Assembly: GCF_030296935.1 (NCBI RefSeq)
Contig: NZ_AP028032.1
Coordinates: 2,666,001 to 2,730,000 of the forward strand
DNA from: Coprobacter fastidiosus
GTDB taxonomy: Bacteria > Bacteroidota > Bacteroidia > Bacteroidales > Coprobacteraceae
Direction of reading: 5' to 3'
Length of the DNA: 64,000 bases
Every line of letters starts with the position of its first letter. Positions within the stretch are counted from its first letter, which is position 1. Positions 7,245 to 17,196 of this stretch are shown here, one piece after another. A program made the translations under genes and the position numbers. The notes under the pieces were generated by a model. It saw only the letters and a program-made list of their open reading frames with translations, was not told the origin of the DNA and made no database searches.

Positions 7245-9554
7245 ATGAAACTCTTAGTCTTTATTTTATCATTGGCTATTATAAATATTCCGGTTTGCTT
7301 ATCTCAGGGGAAAAAGGTATTGCAAATCAGTTCTTATACTGTTGACGACGGATTATCTCATCGAGTGATATCTAATATAATACAGGACTCTAAAGGATAT
7401 ATCTGGATGGCGACATGGAATGGGTTGTGCCGCTATGACGCTTCTCGTTTTGAAACATGGAATATGTTACCGAACGGTTCGACGATAGGAAGATTACTTC
7501 GAATAGCAGAAACAGAAGACGGGCATATTTATTGTCATAATTATAATGATAGCGTTTATATTTTTGATCCAGTTACTTGTAGATTTATGCAGTGTACAGG
7601 AGCTGAGCAATTAATTTCTTATCCGCCTAATCCTTATTTATTGCAAGTCGAGCAAGGCGGATTGCTTATTATCCACCGTGATTCTGGAGAGCGATATTTT
7701 CTTCCTGTGAAGAGTAATAAACGGTTGAAGAATACTTTGCATGCCTCATTTTTTGATAGACAGGGTAATTTTTGGGTCAATTTTGATGATGTTTTATATA
7801 AATTATCGTTTTTACCGGAATCTTATACTTACCGGACACATATAAAGACAGAGAATTCTTTACTTTTTGGAGATGAGATCAGAGCGATTGCATGTAGTGC
7901 AAAATCCGGACGATTGTGGATCGGTGCTAAAAGCGGAGATATTTATGTTTATAGTAAGGAGGGAGATTTTGAGGGGTATCTTTCGAAAAATGGGTCTGTA
8001 ACGCAAGTTCCTGTCCATTTCGGTGCTAATGCGTATGTGATAAAAGAGGATAGATCGGGAAGAATATGGATCGGGACAAAAGGAGATGGCCTTTATAGCC
8101 TTGTCCCTGAGGAAGATAAAAAATATACTGTCAGTCATTATACGCAAAAGTCTCATGGGTTGGCTGATGATCGGATATATTCCTTGTTTTTTGATGATTC
8201 GGACAGATTGTGGATCGGGACGTTTGGTAATGGATTTTCTATTGTCTCTGTGAGGGGGAATAGTGTGAATTTATTAAAGAACGGACTTCCCGGACAGCGT
8301 ATCAGGTGTATAGGGCCTTTTGAGGCGGGTCTTATTTGTGCCTCAACTAATGGATTGTATCTTGTTGACAGCTCAGGAAGGGTGTTGCAAAAAATCGGGA
8401 ACTCCGATTTTACATTTGTTCATAAGGCCAATAGAGGGGATATATATGTTTCTACGATTGGGGCGGGTATTTTCAGATTGTGTTCAGAATCCGGACATTG
8501 GCAGCTTATTCCTGTTAGATTAGGAAATGTTTCTTATGATGTCGTATTATCCATTGCAGAAGAACTTTCGGGAAATATTTGGTTTGTGTCTGATAATAGT
8601 CTGGTGCGGTTGTTTACAGATGGAAACATACAAACTTTCAATCAAGATTTTTTCGGGAAAAATATCACTTTCTCAGAAGGTATTCCCATGCTGAAGGATA
8701 ATAAGCTTTTCTTAGGTACGGCGGACGGTTTTATAGAAATGAGTTTAGAATCTTCGGAAAAATTTCTTCCTCCTTTATATTGGAGATATATTCAGGTCGA
8801 GGACTCTTTGATTGTCCCGACAGATAGTTTGTTGACCGTTCGTTTGGGAGAACATGTCCGGATAAGTCCTGTGGCTCTGGATTATCGGCCGGGAACTATA
8901 CGTTATAGTTATCGTTTGGATGCTGATACCGTTTGGCGAGATCTTGATTATGGTAAAGTTATAGAGTTGGATAATTTGTCAGAAGGCAGCCATGTGTTGA
9001 CGGTCCGTTCTACGGATAGTTACGGTATGTGGATGAATAATGATCGTGCGTTTATAATTGACGTACGCTCTTCCTTTTATAAAGGAGTAGTATGGTTTAT
9101 TGTGATAGGCTTATTGGTCGTTGTTTCGATTTTCTTGTTTTATAATCGTCTACCTTTTGTTTCGAGGAATTCATTGCCAGATATATCTCCTTCATTGCCA
9201 AAAGTGGACTTTTCTCCTGACGAGCAATTTTTGGAAGCGGCAAAATTGTTTGTAGAGTCGAATATGGATAAGCCGGAATTGTCTGTTGATGATTTTGCTG
9301 CTTATATGGGGATGAGTCGTACGATTTTGTATAACCGTATGAAAGATTTGCTTGATAAGACTCCGGCGAATTTCATAAAAGAGATGAGAATTAAACGAGC
9401 GGTACAATTGTTGAAATTAAATATATATACTGTTTCGGAAATAGCTGATATGACCGGTTTTAATGATGCAAAATATTTCAGTAAGGTTTTTAAGAGAGAG
9501 ATTGGTGTTTCTCCGATGTCTTATGTTGATGAACAAGTGCGAACTAAGAATTGA
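7245..9554 (+). CDS. Membrane-bound propeller sensor with AraC-type DNA-binding domain (SusR-like)
   Basis: The protein has 769 residues from the ATG at 7245; the frame opens earlier, but the signal peptide MKLLVFILSLAIINIPVCLS begins here. Order: signal peptide, periplasmic two-component-regulator propeller repeats (GYIWMATWNGL, GRIWIGTKGDGLY, DRLWIGTFGNGF), a Y_Y_Y-type beta domain (RYSYRLDADTVWRDL), a membrane helix near residue 620, then a C-terminal AraC helix-turn-helix pair (VDDFAAYMGMSRTILYNRMK, IADMTGFNDAKYFSKVFK). Histidine-kinase and receiver domains are absent, so it is not a full hybrid two-component system. It resembles SusR, which senses a glycan and activates genes directly. 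No polysaccharide-utilisation genes adjoin it. Confidence 0.88.
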   Translation: MKLLVFILSLAIINIPVCLSQGKKVLQISSYTVDDGLSHRVISNIIQDSKGYIWMATWNGLCRYDASRFETWNMLPNGSTIGRLLRIAETEDGHIYCHNYNDSVYIFDPVTCRFMQCTGAEQLISYPPNPYLLQVEQGGLLIIHRDSGERYFLPVKSNKRLKNTLHASFFDRQGNFWVNFDDVLYKLSFLPESYTYRTHIKTENSLLFGDEIRAIACSAKSGRLWIGAKSGDIYVYSKEGDFEGYLSKNGSVTQVPVHFGANAYVIKEDRSGRIWIGTKGDGLYSLVPEEDKKYTVSHYTQKSHGLADDRIYSLFFDDSDRLWIGTFGNGFSIVSVRGNSVNLLKNGLPGQRIRCIGPFEAGLICASTNGLYLVDSSGRVLQKIGNSDFTFVHKANRGDIYVSTIGAGIFRLCSESGHWQLIPVRLGNVSYDVVLSIAEELSGNIWFVSDNSLVRLFTDGNIQTFNQDFFGKNITFSEGIPMLKDNKLFLGTADGFIEMSLESSEKFLPPLYWRYIQVEDSLIVPTDSLLTVRLGEHVRISPVALDYRPGTIRYSYRLDADTVWRDLDYGKVIELDNLSEGSHVLTVRSTDSYGMWMNNDRAFIIDVRSSFYKGVVWFIVIGLLVVVSIFLFYNRLPFVSRNSLPDISPSLPKVDFSPDEQFLEAAKLFVESNMDKPELSVDDFAAYMGMSRTILYNRMKDLLDKTPANFIKEMRIKRAVQLLKLNIYTVSEIADMTGFNDAKYFSKVFKREIGVSPMSYVDEQVRTKN

Positions 9555-9602
9555 TTTTCTAATGAGATTATCTGATGCGTGAAGTTTTTCGAAGTTGTAA
9601 AA

Positions 9603-9636
9603 AAATAGCGATGATAAGATTTTATCACCGCTATTT
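9603..9636. terminator. Bidirectional terminator
   Basis: The stem AAATAGCG-TGATAA / TTATCA-CGCTATTT has A-rich sequence before and T-rich sequence after it. It lies between the convergent regulator and aldolase genes and can serve both. Confidence 0.75.
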
Positions 9637-9655
9637 CTTTATTTACTATTTTTGC

Positions 9656-10663
9656 TTAACAGCAACAACCACCTTTTCCTGCGCTACCCAAAACATCTTC
9701 GATTTTGTGTTTATACAGTTTCTTCATGTTGTCGCGAGCCGGACCTAAATATTTACGAGGGTCAAATTCTGCCGGTTTTGTAGCAAATACTTCACGAACA
9801 GCAGCAGTCATAGCCAAACGGCTGTCAGAGTCGATGTTGATTTTGCAAACTGCCGATTTAGCTGCTTTACGCAATTGTTCTTCGGGAATTCCGATTGCAT
9901 CTTTCAAAGCACCTCCATATTTATTGATTGTAGCGACTTCTTCTTGAGGTACAGATGATGCACCGTGAAGAACGATGGGGAATCCCGGAAGTTCTTTTTC
10001 TACACCTTCCAATACGTCGAAGCGCAAGGGGGGAGGAACGAGGATTCCGTCAGCATTACGGGTACATTGTTCCGGTTTGAATTTGTTAGCACCATGAGAT
10101 GTTCCGATAGAAATAGCCAAACTGTCGCATCCGGTTTTGGTAACGAAATCTACTACTTCTTCGGGTTTGGTGTAGGTATGATGTTCTGCAGAAACTTCAT
10201 CTTCGACACCGGCCAATACACCGAGTTCTCCTTCTACGGTTACATCGAACTGATGAGCATATTCTACTACTTTCTTAGTAAGTGCTACATTTTCGTCGTA
10301 AGGAAGGTGAGATCCGTCGATCATTACAGACGAGAATCCCATGTCGATACAGGATTTGCATAATTCAAAAGAATCTCCATGATCAAGATGAAGAACAATC
10401 TGAGGATTTTTGCAACCTAATTCTTTGGCGTATTCAACTGCGCCTTCGGCCATATAGCGAAGCAACGTCTGATTGGCATATTGACGAGCTCCTTTTGAAA
10501 CTTGAAGAATAACCGGAGAGTTGGTTTCTACTGCAGCTTGGATAATAGCTTGCAACTGTTCCATATTATTGAAGTTGAAAGCCGGAATCGCATAGCCACC
10601 TTTAATAGCCTTAGCAAACATCTCTCTGGTGTTTACGAGGCCTAAATCTTTGTAACTAACCAT
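9656..10663 (-). CDS. fba: Class II fructose-bisphosphate aldolase
   Basis: The protein has 335 residues. Class II features are the zinc/substrate motifs QIVLHLDHGDS (about residues 88-98), SVMIDGSHLPYDENV, VEGELGVLAGVED, and the phosphate-binding regions LAISIGTSHGANK and FPIVLHGASS. It cleaves fructose-1,6-bisphosphate to dihydroxyacetone phosphate and glyceraldehyde-3-phosphate in glycolysis and gluconeogenesis. It ends with a Cys cluster (GGCCC), a small oddity of the C-terminus. The gene stands alone between two promoters and a terminator. Confidence 0.95.
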   Translation of the reverse strand: MVSYKDLGLVNTREMFAKAIKGGYAIPAFNFNNMEQLQAIIQAAVETNSPVILQVSKGARQYANQTLLRYMAEGAVEYAKELGCKNPQIVLHLDHGDSFELCKSCIDMGFSSVMIDGSHLPYDENVALTKKVVEYAHQFDVTVEGELGVLAGVEDEVSAEHHTYTKPEEVVDFVTKTGCDSLAISIGTSHGANKFKPEQCTRNADGILVPPPLRFDVLEGVEKELPGFPIVLHGASSVPQEEVATINKYGGALKDAIGIPEEQLRKAAKSAVCKINIDSDSRLAMTAAVREVFATKPAEFDPRKYLGPARDNMKKLYKHKIEDVLGSAGKGGCCC

Positions 10664-10700
10664 TTTTTTAATGTATTTGCGTTAATAAATAAAAACTACA

Positions 10701-10708
10701 CAAAGGTA
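10701..10708 (-). promoter_or_regulatory. -7 promoter box for the aldolase gene (TACCTTTG)
   Basis: On the minus strand TACCTTTG matches TAnnTTTG, 38 bases upstream of the start codon. A T-rich stretch (TTTCGGTTTG) lies at the -33 region, although the spacing is shorter than usual. Confidence 0.55.
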
Positions 10709-10832
10709 CTAAAATTCTTACAAACCGAAACATCCGAAACTTAAAAAAATATGTGAAAGCACTCTGGCCTGCAATATCATGATAGAGCCCGATAAATTTA
10801 GGTTTCTTCTTTTCCCTTTCATTTTTTATAAG

Positions 10833-10840
10833 TATTTTTG
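10833..10840 (+). promoter_or_regulatory. -7 promoter box for speA (TATTTTTG)
   Basis: TATTTTTG fits TAnnTTTG and lies 100 bp before speA, implying a leader of about 90 nt. No clear -33 TTTG is visible. Confidence 0.45.
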
Positions 10841-10940
10841 CCCACTTAATAATTATAAAAACCGTTTAGAGTGTCTAATGGTTTAATTTTCTGTAATTAA
10901 GTTCGTTATTAATTTATAAAACATTTCAGATTAAAAGAGA

Positions 10941-12836
10941 ATGAGAAGATGGCGTATTGAGGATTCGGCCGAGCTGTATAATATTAACGGATGGGGGCTG
11001 AAATATTTTTCTATTAATGACAAGGGTCATGTGGCGGTAACACCTCGTGAGGGGAATGCTTCGGTCGATCTGAAGGAGTTAATGGATGAGTTGCAGGTAA
11101 GAGATGTTACATCACCTGTTCTGGTACGTTTCCCGGATATTCTGGATAACCGGATCGAGAAAATCTCAAAATGTTTTGAGCAGGCTGCGGAGGAGTATGG
11201 CTACACGGCACAGAATTTTATCATTTATCCGATAAAAGTAAATCAGATGCGTCCGGTAGTGGAGGAGATCGTTAGCCACGGTAAAAAATTCAATATCGGA
11301 CTTGAGGCGGGGTCTAAGCCTGAATTGCATGCTGTTTTGGCTATTAATATCGATGAAAATTCCCTGATAATCTGTAACGGTTATAAGGATGAGAATTATA
11401 TCGAGTTGGCTTTGTTGGCGCAAAAAATGGGTCGTCGTATTTTTCTGGTGGTGGAAAAATTGAATGAGCTGAAATTAATCGCTTCTATTTCTAAACGGTT
11501 GAAGATACGTCCGAATATCGGTATTCGTATAAAACTTGCGAGTTCGGGCAGCGGCAAATGGGAAGAGTCGGGAGGTGATGTCAGTAAATTCGGACTTAAT
11601 TCCAGCGAATTGCTTGAAGCATTGGATATTCTGGAAAAGAATAAAATGCAAGATTGTTTGCATCTGATACATTTTCATATAGGTAGTCAGGTTACCAAAA
11701 TCCGTCGTATAAAAAATGCTCTACGCGAGGCTTCTCAATTCTATGTACAGCTTCATAATATGGGCTTCAATATCGATTTTGTCGATATCGGAGGCGGATT
11801 GGGAGTCGATTATGACGGGACTCGCTCTTCTTCGAGCGAGAGCAGTATGAACTATTCGATACAGGAATATGTGAATGACTCTATTTCTGCATTAGTGGAT
11901 GCTTGTGTGAAGAACGATATTCCTCAGCCTAATATTATTACGGAGTCGGGACGTTCCCTGACCGCCCATCATTCTGTCCTTATATTTGAAGTTCTTGAAA
12001 CGACGACTTTACCTTCGTGGTCAGAAGATGAGTCTGTTTCGGAAAAAGATCATGAATTGGTTCAGGAGTTGTATAAATTGTGGGATACAATGAATCAACC
12101 CCGCCTTATCGAAACTTGGCATGATGCCCTGCAGATACGGGAGGAAGCTCTCGACTTGTTCGGACTCGGAATGCTCGATTTACGTACCCGTGCCCAAGTG
12201 GAGCGTCTTTTTTGGTCGATAGCGCGCGAAGTATATGAAATGGCTAATGAGATAAAGCATTCTCCTGAAGAATTGAAGAAGATTGCCAAAATGTTGCCGG
12301 ATAAGTATTTCTGTAACTTCTCATTATTCCAGTCTTTACCTGATTCTTGGGCGATAGACCAGATATTTCCGATAATGCCGATAAGCCGGTTGGATGAGAA
12401 ACCTGAACGTACCGCAACCATACAGGATATAACTTGCGACTCGGATGGTAAAATCGATAACTTTATTTCTACCCGGAATTTTAATTATCACCTTCCGGTA
12501 CATAGCCTTACTAAAGATCCCTACTATATAGGAGTATTTCTTGTCGGGGCTTATCAGGAAATTCTGGGAGACCTGCACAATCTGTTCGGAGATACGAATG
12601 CCGTGCATGTAAGTGTATATAAAGATCATTATGAAATCGACCAGGTAATTGACGGAGAGACGGTTGCAGAAGTATTGGATTATGTACAGTTTAATCCGAA
12701 AAAGATGGTTCGGAGTGTAGAGACTTGGGTAACGACTTCTATGAAATCCGGTATTATAACACCGGAGGAGGGACGTGAGTTTTTATCGAATTACAGATCG
12801 GGATTATACGGCTATACCTATCTTGAGAAAGATTGA
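10941..12836 (+). CDS. speA: Biosynthetic arginine decarboxylase
   Basis: The protein has 631 residues, the normal length for SpeA. The PLP lysine is K99 in IIYPIKVNQ. Further motifs are LIHFHIGSQV, VDIGGGLGVDYDG, ESGRSLTAHHSVL and the C-terminal catalytic cysteine region QDITCDSDGKID. It converts arginine to agmatine, the first step of polyamine synthesis by the agmatine route. It is followed 33 bp later by truA on the same strand. Confidence 0.96.
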   Translation: MRRWRIEDSAELYNINGWGLKYFSINDKGHVAVTPREGNASVDLKELMDELQVRDVTSPVLVRFPDILDNRIEKISKCFEQAAEEYGYTAQNFIIYPIKVNQMRPVVEEIVSHGKKFNIGLEAGSKPELHAVLAINIDENSLIICNGYKDENYIELALLAQKMGRRIFLVVEKLNELKLIASISKRLKIRPNIGIRIKLASSGSGKWEESGGDVSKFGLNSSELLEALDILEKNKMQDCLHLIHFHIGSQVTKIRRIKNALREASQFYVQLHNMGFNIDFVDIGGGLGVDYDGTRSSSSESSMNYSIQEYVNDSISALVDACVKNDIPQPNIITESGRSLTAHHSVLIFEVLETTTLPSWSEDESVSEKDHELVQELYKLWDTMNQPRLIETWHDALQIREEALDLFGLGMLDLRTRAQVERLFWSIAREVYEMANEIKHSPEELKKIAKMLPDKYFCNFSLFQSLPDSWAIDQIFPIMPISRLDEKPERTATIQDITCDSDGKIDNFISTRNFNYHLPVHSLTKDPYYIGVFLVGAYQEILGDLHNLFGDTNAVHVSVYKDHYEIDQVIDGETVAEVLDYVQFNPKKMVRSVETWVTTSMKSGIITPEEGREFLSNYRSGLYGYTYLEKD

Positions 12837-12869
12837 TAAAAAACGGTACAGATCAAAGGAGAGGTTACA

Positions 12870-13628
12870 GTGCAACGTTATTTTTTGTATTTGGCTTATA
12901 ACGGTACTCGATATCACGGTTGGCAGGTACAACCTAATGGTGTGACAGTACAGGAGCGTATAGAGGAAGCTTTGACTTTATTATTACGGAGAGAGACGAC
13001 GATTGTCGGGGCGGGAAGAACGGATGCCGGAGTACATGCCCGTTTGATGGTCGCACATTTTGATACGGAAGATGTGCTTCAGGATCTTCAAGGGTTAGTA
13101 GAGAAGTTGAACCGGGTATTGCCTTCTGATATTTCTGTCTATAAAATCGTTCCGGTACGGGCGGATGCTCATAGTCGGTTCGATGCCTTGTCCCGCACTT
13201 ACCGTTATTATCTGATCGACCGTAAAGATCCGTTTTTCGGGATGTATGCTTGGCGTTATCATGGAAATCTCGACTTCGAAAAGATGAATGAGGCAGCCTC
13301 TTGTTTGTTCCGTTATACCGATTTTACAAGTTTCAGTAAGTTGCATACCGATGTGAAGACCAATAATTGCCGTATTATGAAGGCTTGTTGGAAAAAAGAA
13401 AACGATTTGTGGGTGTTTGAAATTAAGGCAGACCGTTTTTTACGAAATATGGTGAGAGCGATTGTCGGCACTCTTTATGATGTGGGAAGAGGGCGACTTT
13501 CGGTCGGGGATTTTTGTCGGGTTATAGAAGATAAGAATCGTTGCAAAGCCGGAACTTCAGCTCCCGGGAATGCTCTCTTTCTTGTGAATATAGAATATCC
13601 TGAAGAAATATTCGATGTGCAATTTTAG
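12870..13628 (+). CDS. truA: tRNA pseudouridine(38-40) synthase
   Basis: The protein has 252 residues. The catalytic aspartate is D52 in [11 protein letters not shown], and the family motifs [18 protein letters not shown] and [16 protein letters not shown] are present. The enzyme makes pseudouridine at positions 38-40 of tRNA anticodon arms. The start is GTG at 12870; GGAGAGG ten bases upstream is one of the few Shine-Dalgarno-like sites in the window and supports that start. Confidence 0.95.
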   Translation: MQRYFLYLAYNGTRYHGWQVQPNGVTVQERIEEALTLLLRRETTIVGAGRTDAGVHARLMVAHFDTEDVLQDLQGLVEKLNRVLPSDISVYKIVPVRADAHSRFDALSRTYRYYLIDRKDPFFGMYAWRYHGNLDFEKMNEAASCLFRYTDFTSFSKLHTDVKTNNCRIMKACWKKENDLWVFEIKADRFLRNMVRAIVGTLYDVGRGRLSVGDFCRVIEDKNRCKAGTSAPGNALFLVNIEYPEEIFDVQF

Positions 13629-13700
13629 CGCCTGTTTAAGTCTTGTTCGGGTCAGGTTTGTGATTTTCTTTCGAGAATGTTTTTTGAGAAAATTTGTGAT
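13629..13700 (+). repeat. Fragment of the dispersed intergenic repeat (copy 2, degenerate)
   Basis: The segment begins GCCTGTTTAAG, like the left end of the family, and carries TTTCGAGAATG...TTGAGAAAATTTGTG, like its interior. The right inverted end is missing or too diverged to see. Confidence 0.4.
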
Positions 13701-13735
13701 CGCAGAGACGTTATGCTTTTGAATGATTAATCGAT

Positions 13736-14638
13736 ATGTGGCTTACATTTGCTTTTATTTCGGCAACCCTTTTGGGGATGTATGAAGTTTTTAAAAAGAT
13801 GGCGTTGGAAGGAAACGCTGTGATTCCCGTACTTTTTCTGAATACGGTATTTTGTAGTTTGTTGTTTCTTCCTGTTATTTTATTATCTCGTTTCTGTCCG
13901 GAAATGATGCAGGATACCCTTGTATATGTTCCCAAAGTTTCTTTTGAAACGCATCTTTTTATAATATTAAAAGCCGTAATCGTATTGGCTTCGTGGATTT
14001 TTGCATATTATGCGATGAAGCATTTGCCTATTACGATTGCAGCAACGATCAAAGCATCCCAGCCGGTTCTTACATTGTTGGGCGCTTTATTGGTTTTTGG
14101 AGAACGGTTGAATTTGTATCAGTGGATCGGGGTTACGATCGCCATTGTCTCTTTCTTTATGTTGTCGTCTGCCGGGAAAAAGGAAGGAATCAGTTTCGTT
14201 CATAATCGTTGGATATGGTTTATTGTTCTGGCGACTATAACGGGATCGATGAGCGGGTTGTATGATAAATATCTGATGTCAAACGGTTTTGACCGTATGA
14301 CTGTTCAAGTGTGGTACACCTATTATCAAATGGTGATCATGTTTTTTATTTTACTGTTCTTGTGGTATCCTCATCGAAAAAAGACTACGCCGTTTCGGTG
14401 GCGGAACAGTATTTTTCTTATTTCCCTGTTTCTTGTTGTCGCAGATTTTGTTTATTTCTATGCGCTGAGTTTTCCCGATTCCATGATTTCTATAGTCTCT
14501 ATGGCGAGACGTAGCGGAGTCGTAGTCAGTTTTGTCTTCGGCGTATTCTTTTTCCGGGAGAAGAATATCAAGGATAAAGCTATCGATTTGATATTGGTAT
14601 TGATCGGTATGTATTTTCTCTATTTGGGAAGCCGGTAA
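13736..14638 (+). CDS. EamA/DMT-family transporter
   Basis: The protein has 300 residues with about ten hydrophobic helices arranged as two EamA repeats (first repeat ending LTLLGALLVFGERL, second ending VVVSFVFGVFFFREKNI). This is the drug/metabolite transporter fold of the inner membrane. The substrate cannot be told from sequence. It follows truA after a 107-bp gap holding repeat debris, so it may have its own promoter. Confidence 0.88.
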   Translation: MWLTFAFISATLLGMYEVFKKMALEGNAVIPVLFLNTVFCSLLFLPVILLSRFCPEMMQDTLVYVPKVSFETHLFIILKAVIVLASWIFAYYAMKHLPITIAATIKASQPVLTLLGALLVFGERLNLYQWIGVTIAIVSFFMLSSAGKKEGISFVHNRWIWFIVLATITGSMSGLYDKYLMSNGFDRMTVQVWYTYYQMVIMFFILLFLWYPHRKKTTPFRWRNSIFLISLFLVVADFVYFYALSFPDSMISIVSMARRSGVVVSFVFGVFFFREKNIKDKAIDLILVLIGMYFLYLGSR

Positions 14639-14774
14639 ACATCTTGTTACTCGTTTTCGATCACGGCAGATGGCTGTCGGACAAGATTTGAACAAGAGTT
14701 ATGTCTTTATTCTTTTTCCGTTTTACCGTCTTCTCGTTTTTATTGTTTATCTTTGTTTTTCAAAGAAAGATGTT

Positions 14775-15404
14775 ATGAACAGAGTTATTCTTGCTTTTTG
14801 TTTTCTATTATGTATATCGGGGCTGAAAGCCCAACAAGTCGCCGCTTATTTTGTCTCTATGCCGGAAGAATTGTTGCTTCAGATAGAGCCGAACCGCCGT
14901 AAGGATATGATAGATTTTTTTCAACACGGACAGAAAGGAGGCATTACGAATGCTTTGGGCGGAAATTCCGAGATCACGGCGATGTCGGATAAATATATGT
15001 CTGTATCTCTTTCTGATGTCTCTAAAATGGAGATATGTGTTTTGTCTAAAGATACGGCGGATATTATTGCGGTAGTTCGTACGGTGTGTGCTCCCGCATG
15101 CGATAGTCGGATAAGCTTTTATGATGAACAGTGGCAGCTTCTCGACACGAAAGATTTTCTACAGCTTCCCGTCAATGCCGATTTTTTTGTCGCTCAAGAA
15201 GTTTCCGGCAGAGATGAAGCTTTGGGAATGGTAGATATGATGCTTGCCGAATATCGTTTTTCTCCGGATAATGATGTATTGACGGTTGATTGTACGATAA
15301 AAGATTATCTTCCGGATGAGATTTATAAACAAATCGCCCCTTTTTTGAAAAAAGAGGCGTTACAATATTATTGGAACGGAAAACGATATGAATTAAAAAA
15401 TTGA
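14775..15404 (+). CDS. DUF3256 family protein, exported
   Basis: The protein has 209 residues from Met 14775, where a Sec signal peptide begins (MNRVILAFCFLLCISGLKAQ). The frame opens at 14670, but those 35 codons lack protein-like character. The mature part (YFVSMPEELLLQIEPNRRKDMIDF, SDKYMSVSLSDVSKMEICVL) matches the Bacteroidales family DUF3256, of unknown function. It probably resides in the periplasm or is surface-associated. It lies tail-to-tail with the CorC/HlyC-type gene. Confidence 0.82.
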   Translation: MNRVILAFCFLLCISGLKAQQVAAYFVSMPEELLLQIEPNRRKDMIDFFQHGQKGGITNALGGNSEITAMSDKYMSVSLSDVSKMEICVLSKDTADIIAVVRTVCAPACDSRISFYDEQWQLLDTKDFLQLPVNADFFVAQEVSGRDEALGMVDMMLAEYRFSPDNDVLTVDCTIKDYLPDEIYKQIAPFLKKEALQYYWNGKRYELKN

Positions 15405-15422
15405 TCGTCTTAAACGTGTTTT

Positions 15423-16709
15423 TTATTCGTCTTCTTCGTGATCGTTTATCCGGGTAGCCAGAACTTTATCGATACGGGCTGAGTCCATATCGACAATTTC
15501 GAATTCGAATCCTTGCCATTGGAATTTTTCTCCTGTAGTGGGAATATGTTCCAATACCCCTAAGATAAGCCCGCTTAACGTATTATAATTATATTCATTA
15601 TATAGACCCTCCAGATCGAAGTGTGCCAAAAAGTCATAGAAAGAACATTGTCCGTCTACGAGACATGACCCGTCTTCTCTGACAACGATATCCGGTTCTT
15701 CTCCCAATTCGGGAAGTGCGCCGAGCAAGGCCTCCATAATATCTCCCGAAGTGACGATTCCTTGAATGCTTCCGAACTCATCTGTTACCAGACCGTACTT
15801 TATCCTTTCTTTTTTCATTTTTTCCAGTGCATTATATACGCTCATCGTTTCGGGAATATAATGCGGCGGGATAATATGCTGCCAAATTGAAAAATCGGGA
15901 GAGTCTATTTTTCCAAACAAGTCCTTTGATTGAAGTATACCTACGACATGATCAAGCTTTCCGTCGGATACAGGATATACATGATAAAAATTTTGGCTTA
16001 TCTCTTTTTTCAAAGTTTCTTTATCGGTAGAAATGTCTATCCATGTGAGTTCATTTCGGTGAGTCATGATAGAGCCGACATTTCTGTCTCCCAAATTAAA
16101 GACCCGTTCGACGATATCTTGTTCTACTTCTTGTACCTCACCGTCTTCAGTCCCTTCTCTGATAATCGCTTTAATCTCATCTTCGGTGACTTTCCCTTCT
16201 TCATTGGGATTTATGCCTAATAATTTCAAAACTAAGGCTGTACTTTTTGTTAATAATATTACGAACGGAGCTGCAATTTTCGATATAAAATACATCGGCT
16301 TGGATACGATGCGGGCAACACGTTCGGCTGCTGCCATACCGATTCGTTTGGGGACAAGTTCCCCGATGATTAAAGTCAGATAGGTGACGATCGTAACGAT
16401 TATTATTTTGGCTATGGCTAATGAGTATGGAGCTAACGGCTCTATTTGAGCGATTATTACGGCAAAGTTCCCGGCAAAAGATTCTCCGGAATAAAGACCT
16501 GTAAGAATTCCGATGAGAGTGATCCCGATTTGAATGGTAGAAAGGAATCTGTCAGGCTCGTTAGCCAATTTTAATGCAGTACGGGCAGTTTTGCTACCCC
16601 GTTTGGCGTCAGCCTCAAGTCGGGATTTCCTTGCCGATACGAGGGCGATTTCCGACATAGATAAAGTTCCGTTTAAAATGATAAGAATAAGAATAATGAT
16701 AATTTCCAT
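15423..16709 (-). CDS. CNNM/CorC-HlyC family membrane protein with CBS domains
   Basis: The protein has 428 residues: an N-terminal DUF21/CNNM membrane domain with about four helices (MEIIIILILIILNGTLSMSE; TYLTLIIGELVPKRIGM), then a CBS pair (about 215-340; VGSIMTHRNELTWID and YGLVTDEFGSIQGIVTSGDI), then a CorC_HlyC C-terminal domain (CLVDGQCSFYDF; YNTLSGLILGVLEHIPTTGE). Such proteins are annotated as hemolysins, but known members act in magnesium or cobalt efflux and homeostasis. Ion specificity is not decided by the sequence. Confidence 0.9.
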   Translation of the reverse strand: MEIIIILILIILNGTLSMSEIALVSARKSRLEADAKRGSKTARTALKLANEPDRFLSTIQIGITLIGILTGLYSGESFAGNFAVIIAQIEPLAPYSLAIAKIIIVTIVTYLTLIIGELVPKRIGMAAAERVARIVSKPMYFISKIAAPFVILLTKSTALVLKLLGINPNEEGKVTEDEIKAIIREGTEDGEVQEVEQDIVERVFNLGDRNVGSIMTHRNELTWIDISTDKETLKKEISQNFYHVYPVSDGKLDHVVGILQSKDLFGKIDSPDFSIWQHIIPPHYIPETMSVYNALEKMKKERIKYGLVTDEFGSIQGIVTSGDIMEALLGALPELGEEPDIVVREDGSCLVDGQCSFYDFLAHFDLEGLYNEYNYNTLSGLILGVLEHIPTTGEKFQWQGFEFEIVDMDSARIDKVLATRINDHEEDE

Positions 16710-16795
16710 AAATTAATCTTTAATTTCCCGAAGATAATGCAATTCATAAAAAAACTCATAATTTCAGAAAGATAATTTGCAAACTTTATTTTAAT

Positions 16796-16980
16796 AGGTC
16801 TGTTTAAAGCCTGTTGTTTGAATTTCTCGATTAGGGTATGTTATCTGGTCGTTTTTGCATTTTTTTCCAGTCTTTCTCCTGTTTTATGAGGAGGATAGTC
16901 CGTTATTTTTTATAAAAACAGAAAAACAATCTCGAAAAAATTTCTCAAATCTGGTCCGAGTAAAATTTAGACAGTCTCCA
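16796..16980 (+). repeat. Dispersed intergenic repeat, copy 3
   Basis: The left end is AGGTCTGTTTAAAGCCTG, the interior has GTTTTTGCATTTTTTTCCAGTC, and the right part is TTTCTCAAATCTGGTCCGAG followed by TAAAATTTAGACAGTCTCC. The right half is almost the same as copies at 34676 and 52068. A 105-codon open frame across it is not a gene. Confidence 0.75.
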
Positions 16981-17130
16981 AGGGTGAAATATTCTTTAAT
17001 TATTGTATATAAGGGTGTTTGTTTGAAAAATTATTACGATATTTGCAGTCACGTTCTGTTCGGAACATGGAGAAATAATGGTTTTTGTAAAAATATGGGA
17101 GTTTCCTTTTCTTGTGAAAAGAAAAAGCTA

Positions 17131-17138
17131 TATATTTG
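17131..17138 (+). promoter_or_regulatory. -7 promoter box for the HU gene (TATATTTG)
   Basis: An exact TAnnTTTG match lies 59 bp before the HU start, with TTG at 17112-17114 as a possible -33 element. A second candidate (GATATTTG near 17038) lies further upstream, so two promoters are possible. Confidence 0.6.
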
Positions 17139-17196
17139 CAAGCCAAAAAATTATAAACAAAGAATTATATAATCATAATAAAAAAATCGTAGAAAA

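Noticed and set aside
16855-17172. 105-codon open frame before the HU gene
   Set aside because: It lies across repeat copy 3 and the promoter; the residues are unlike a protein.
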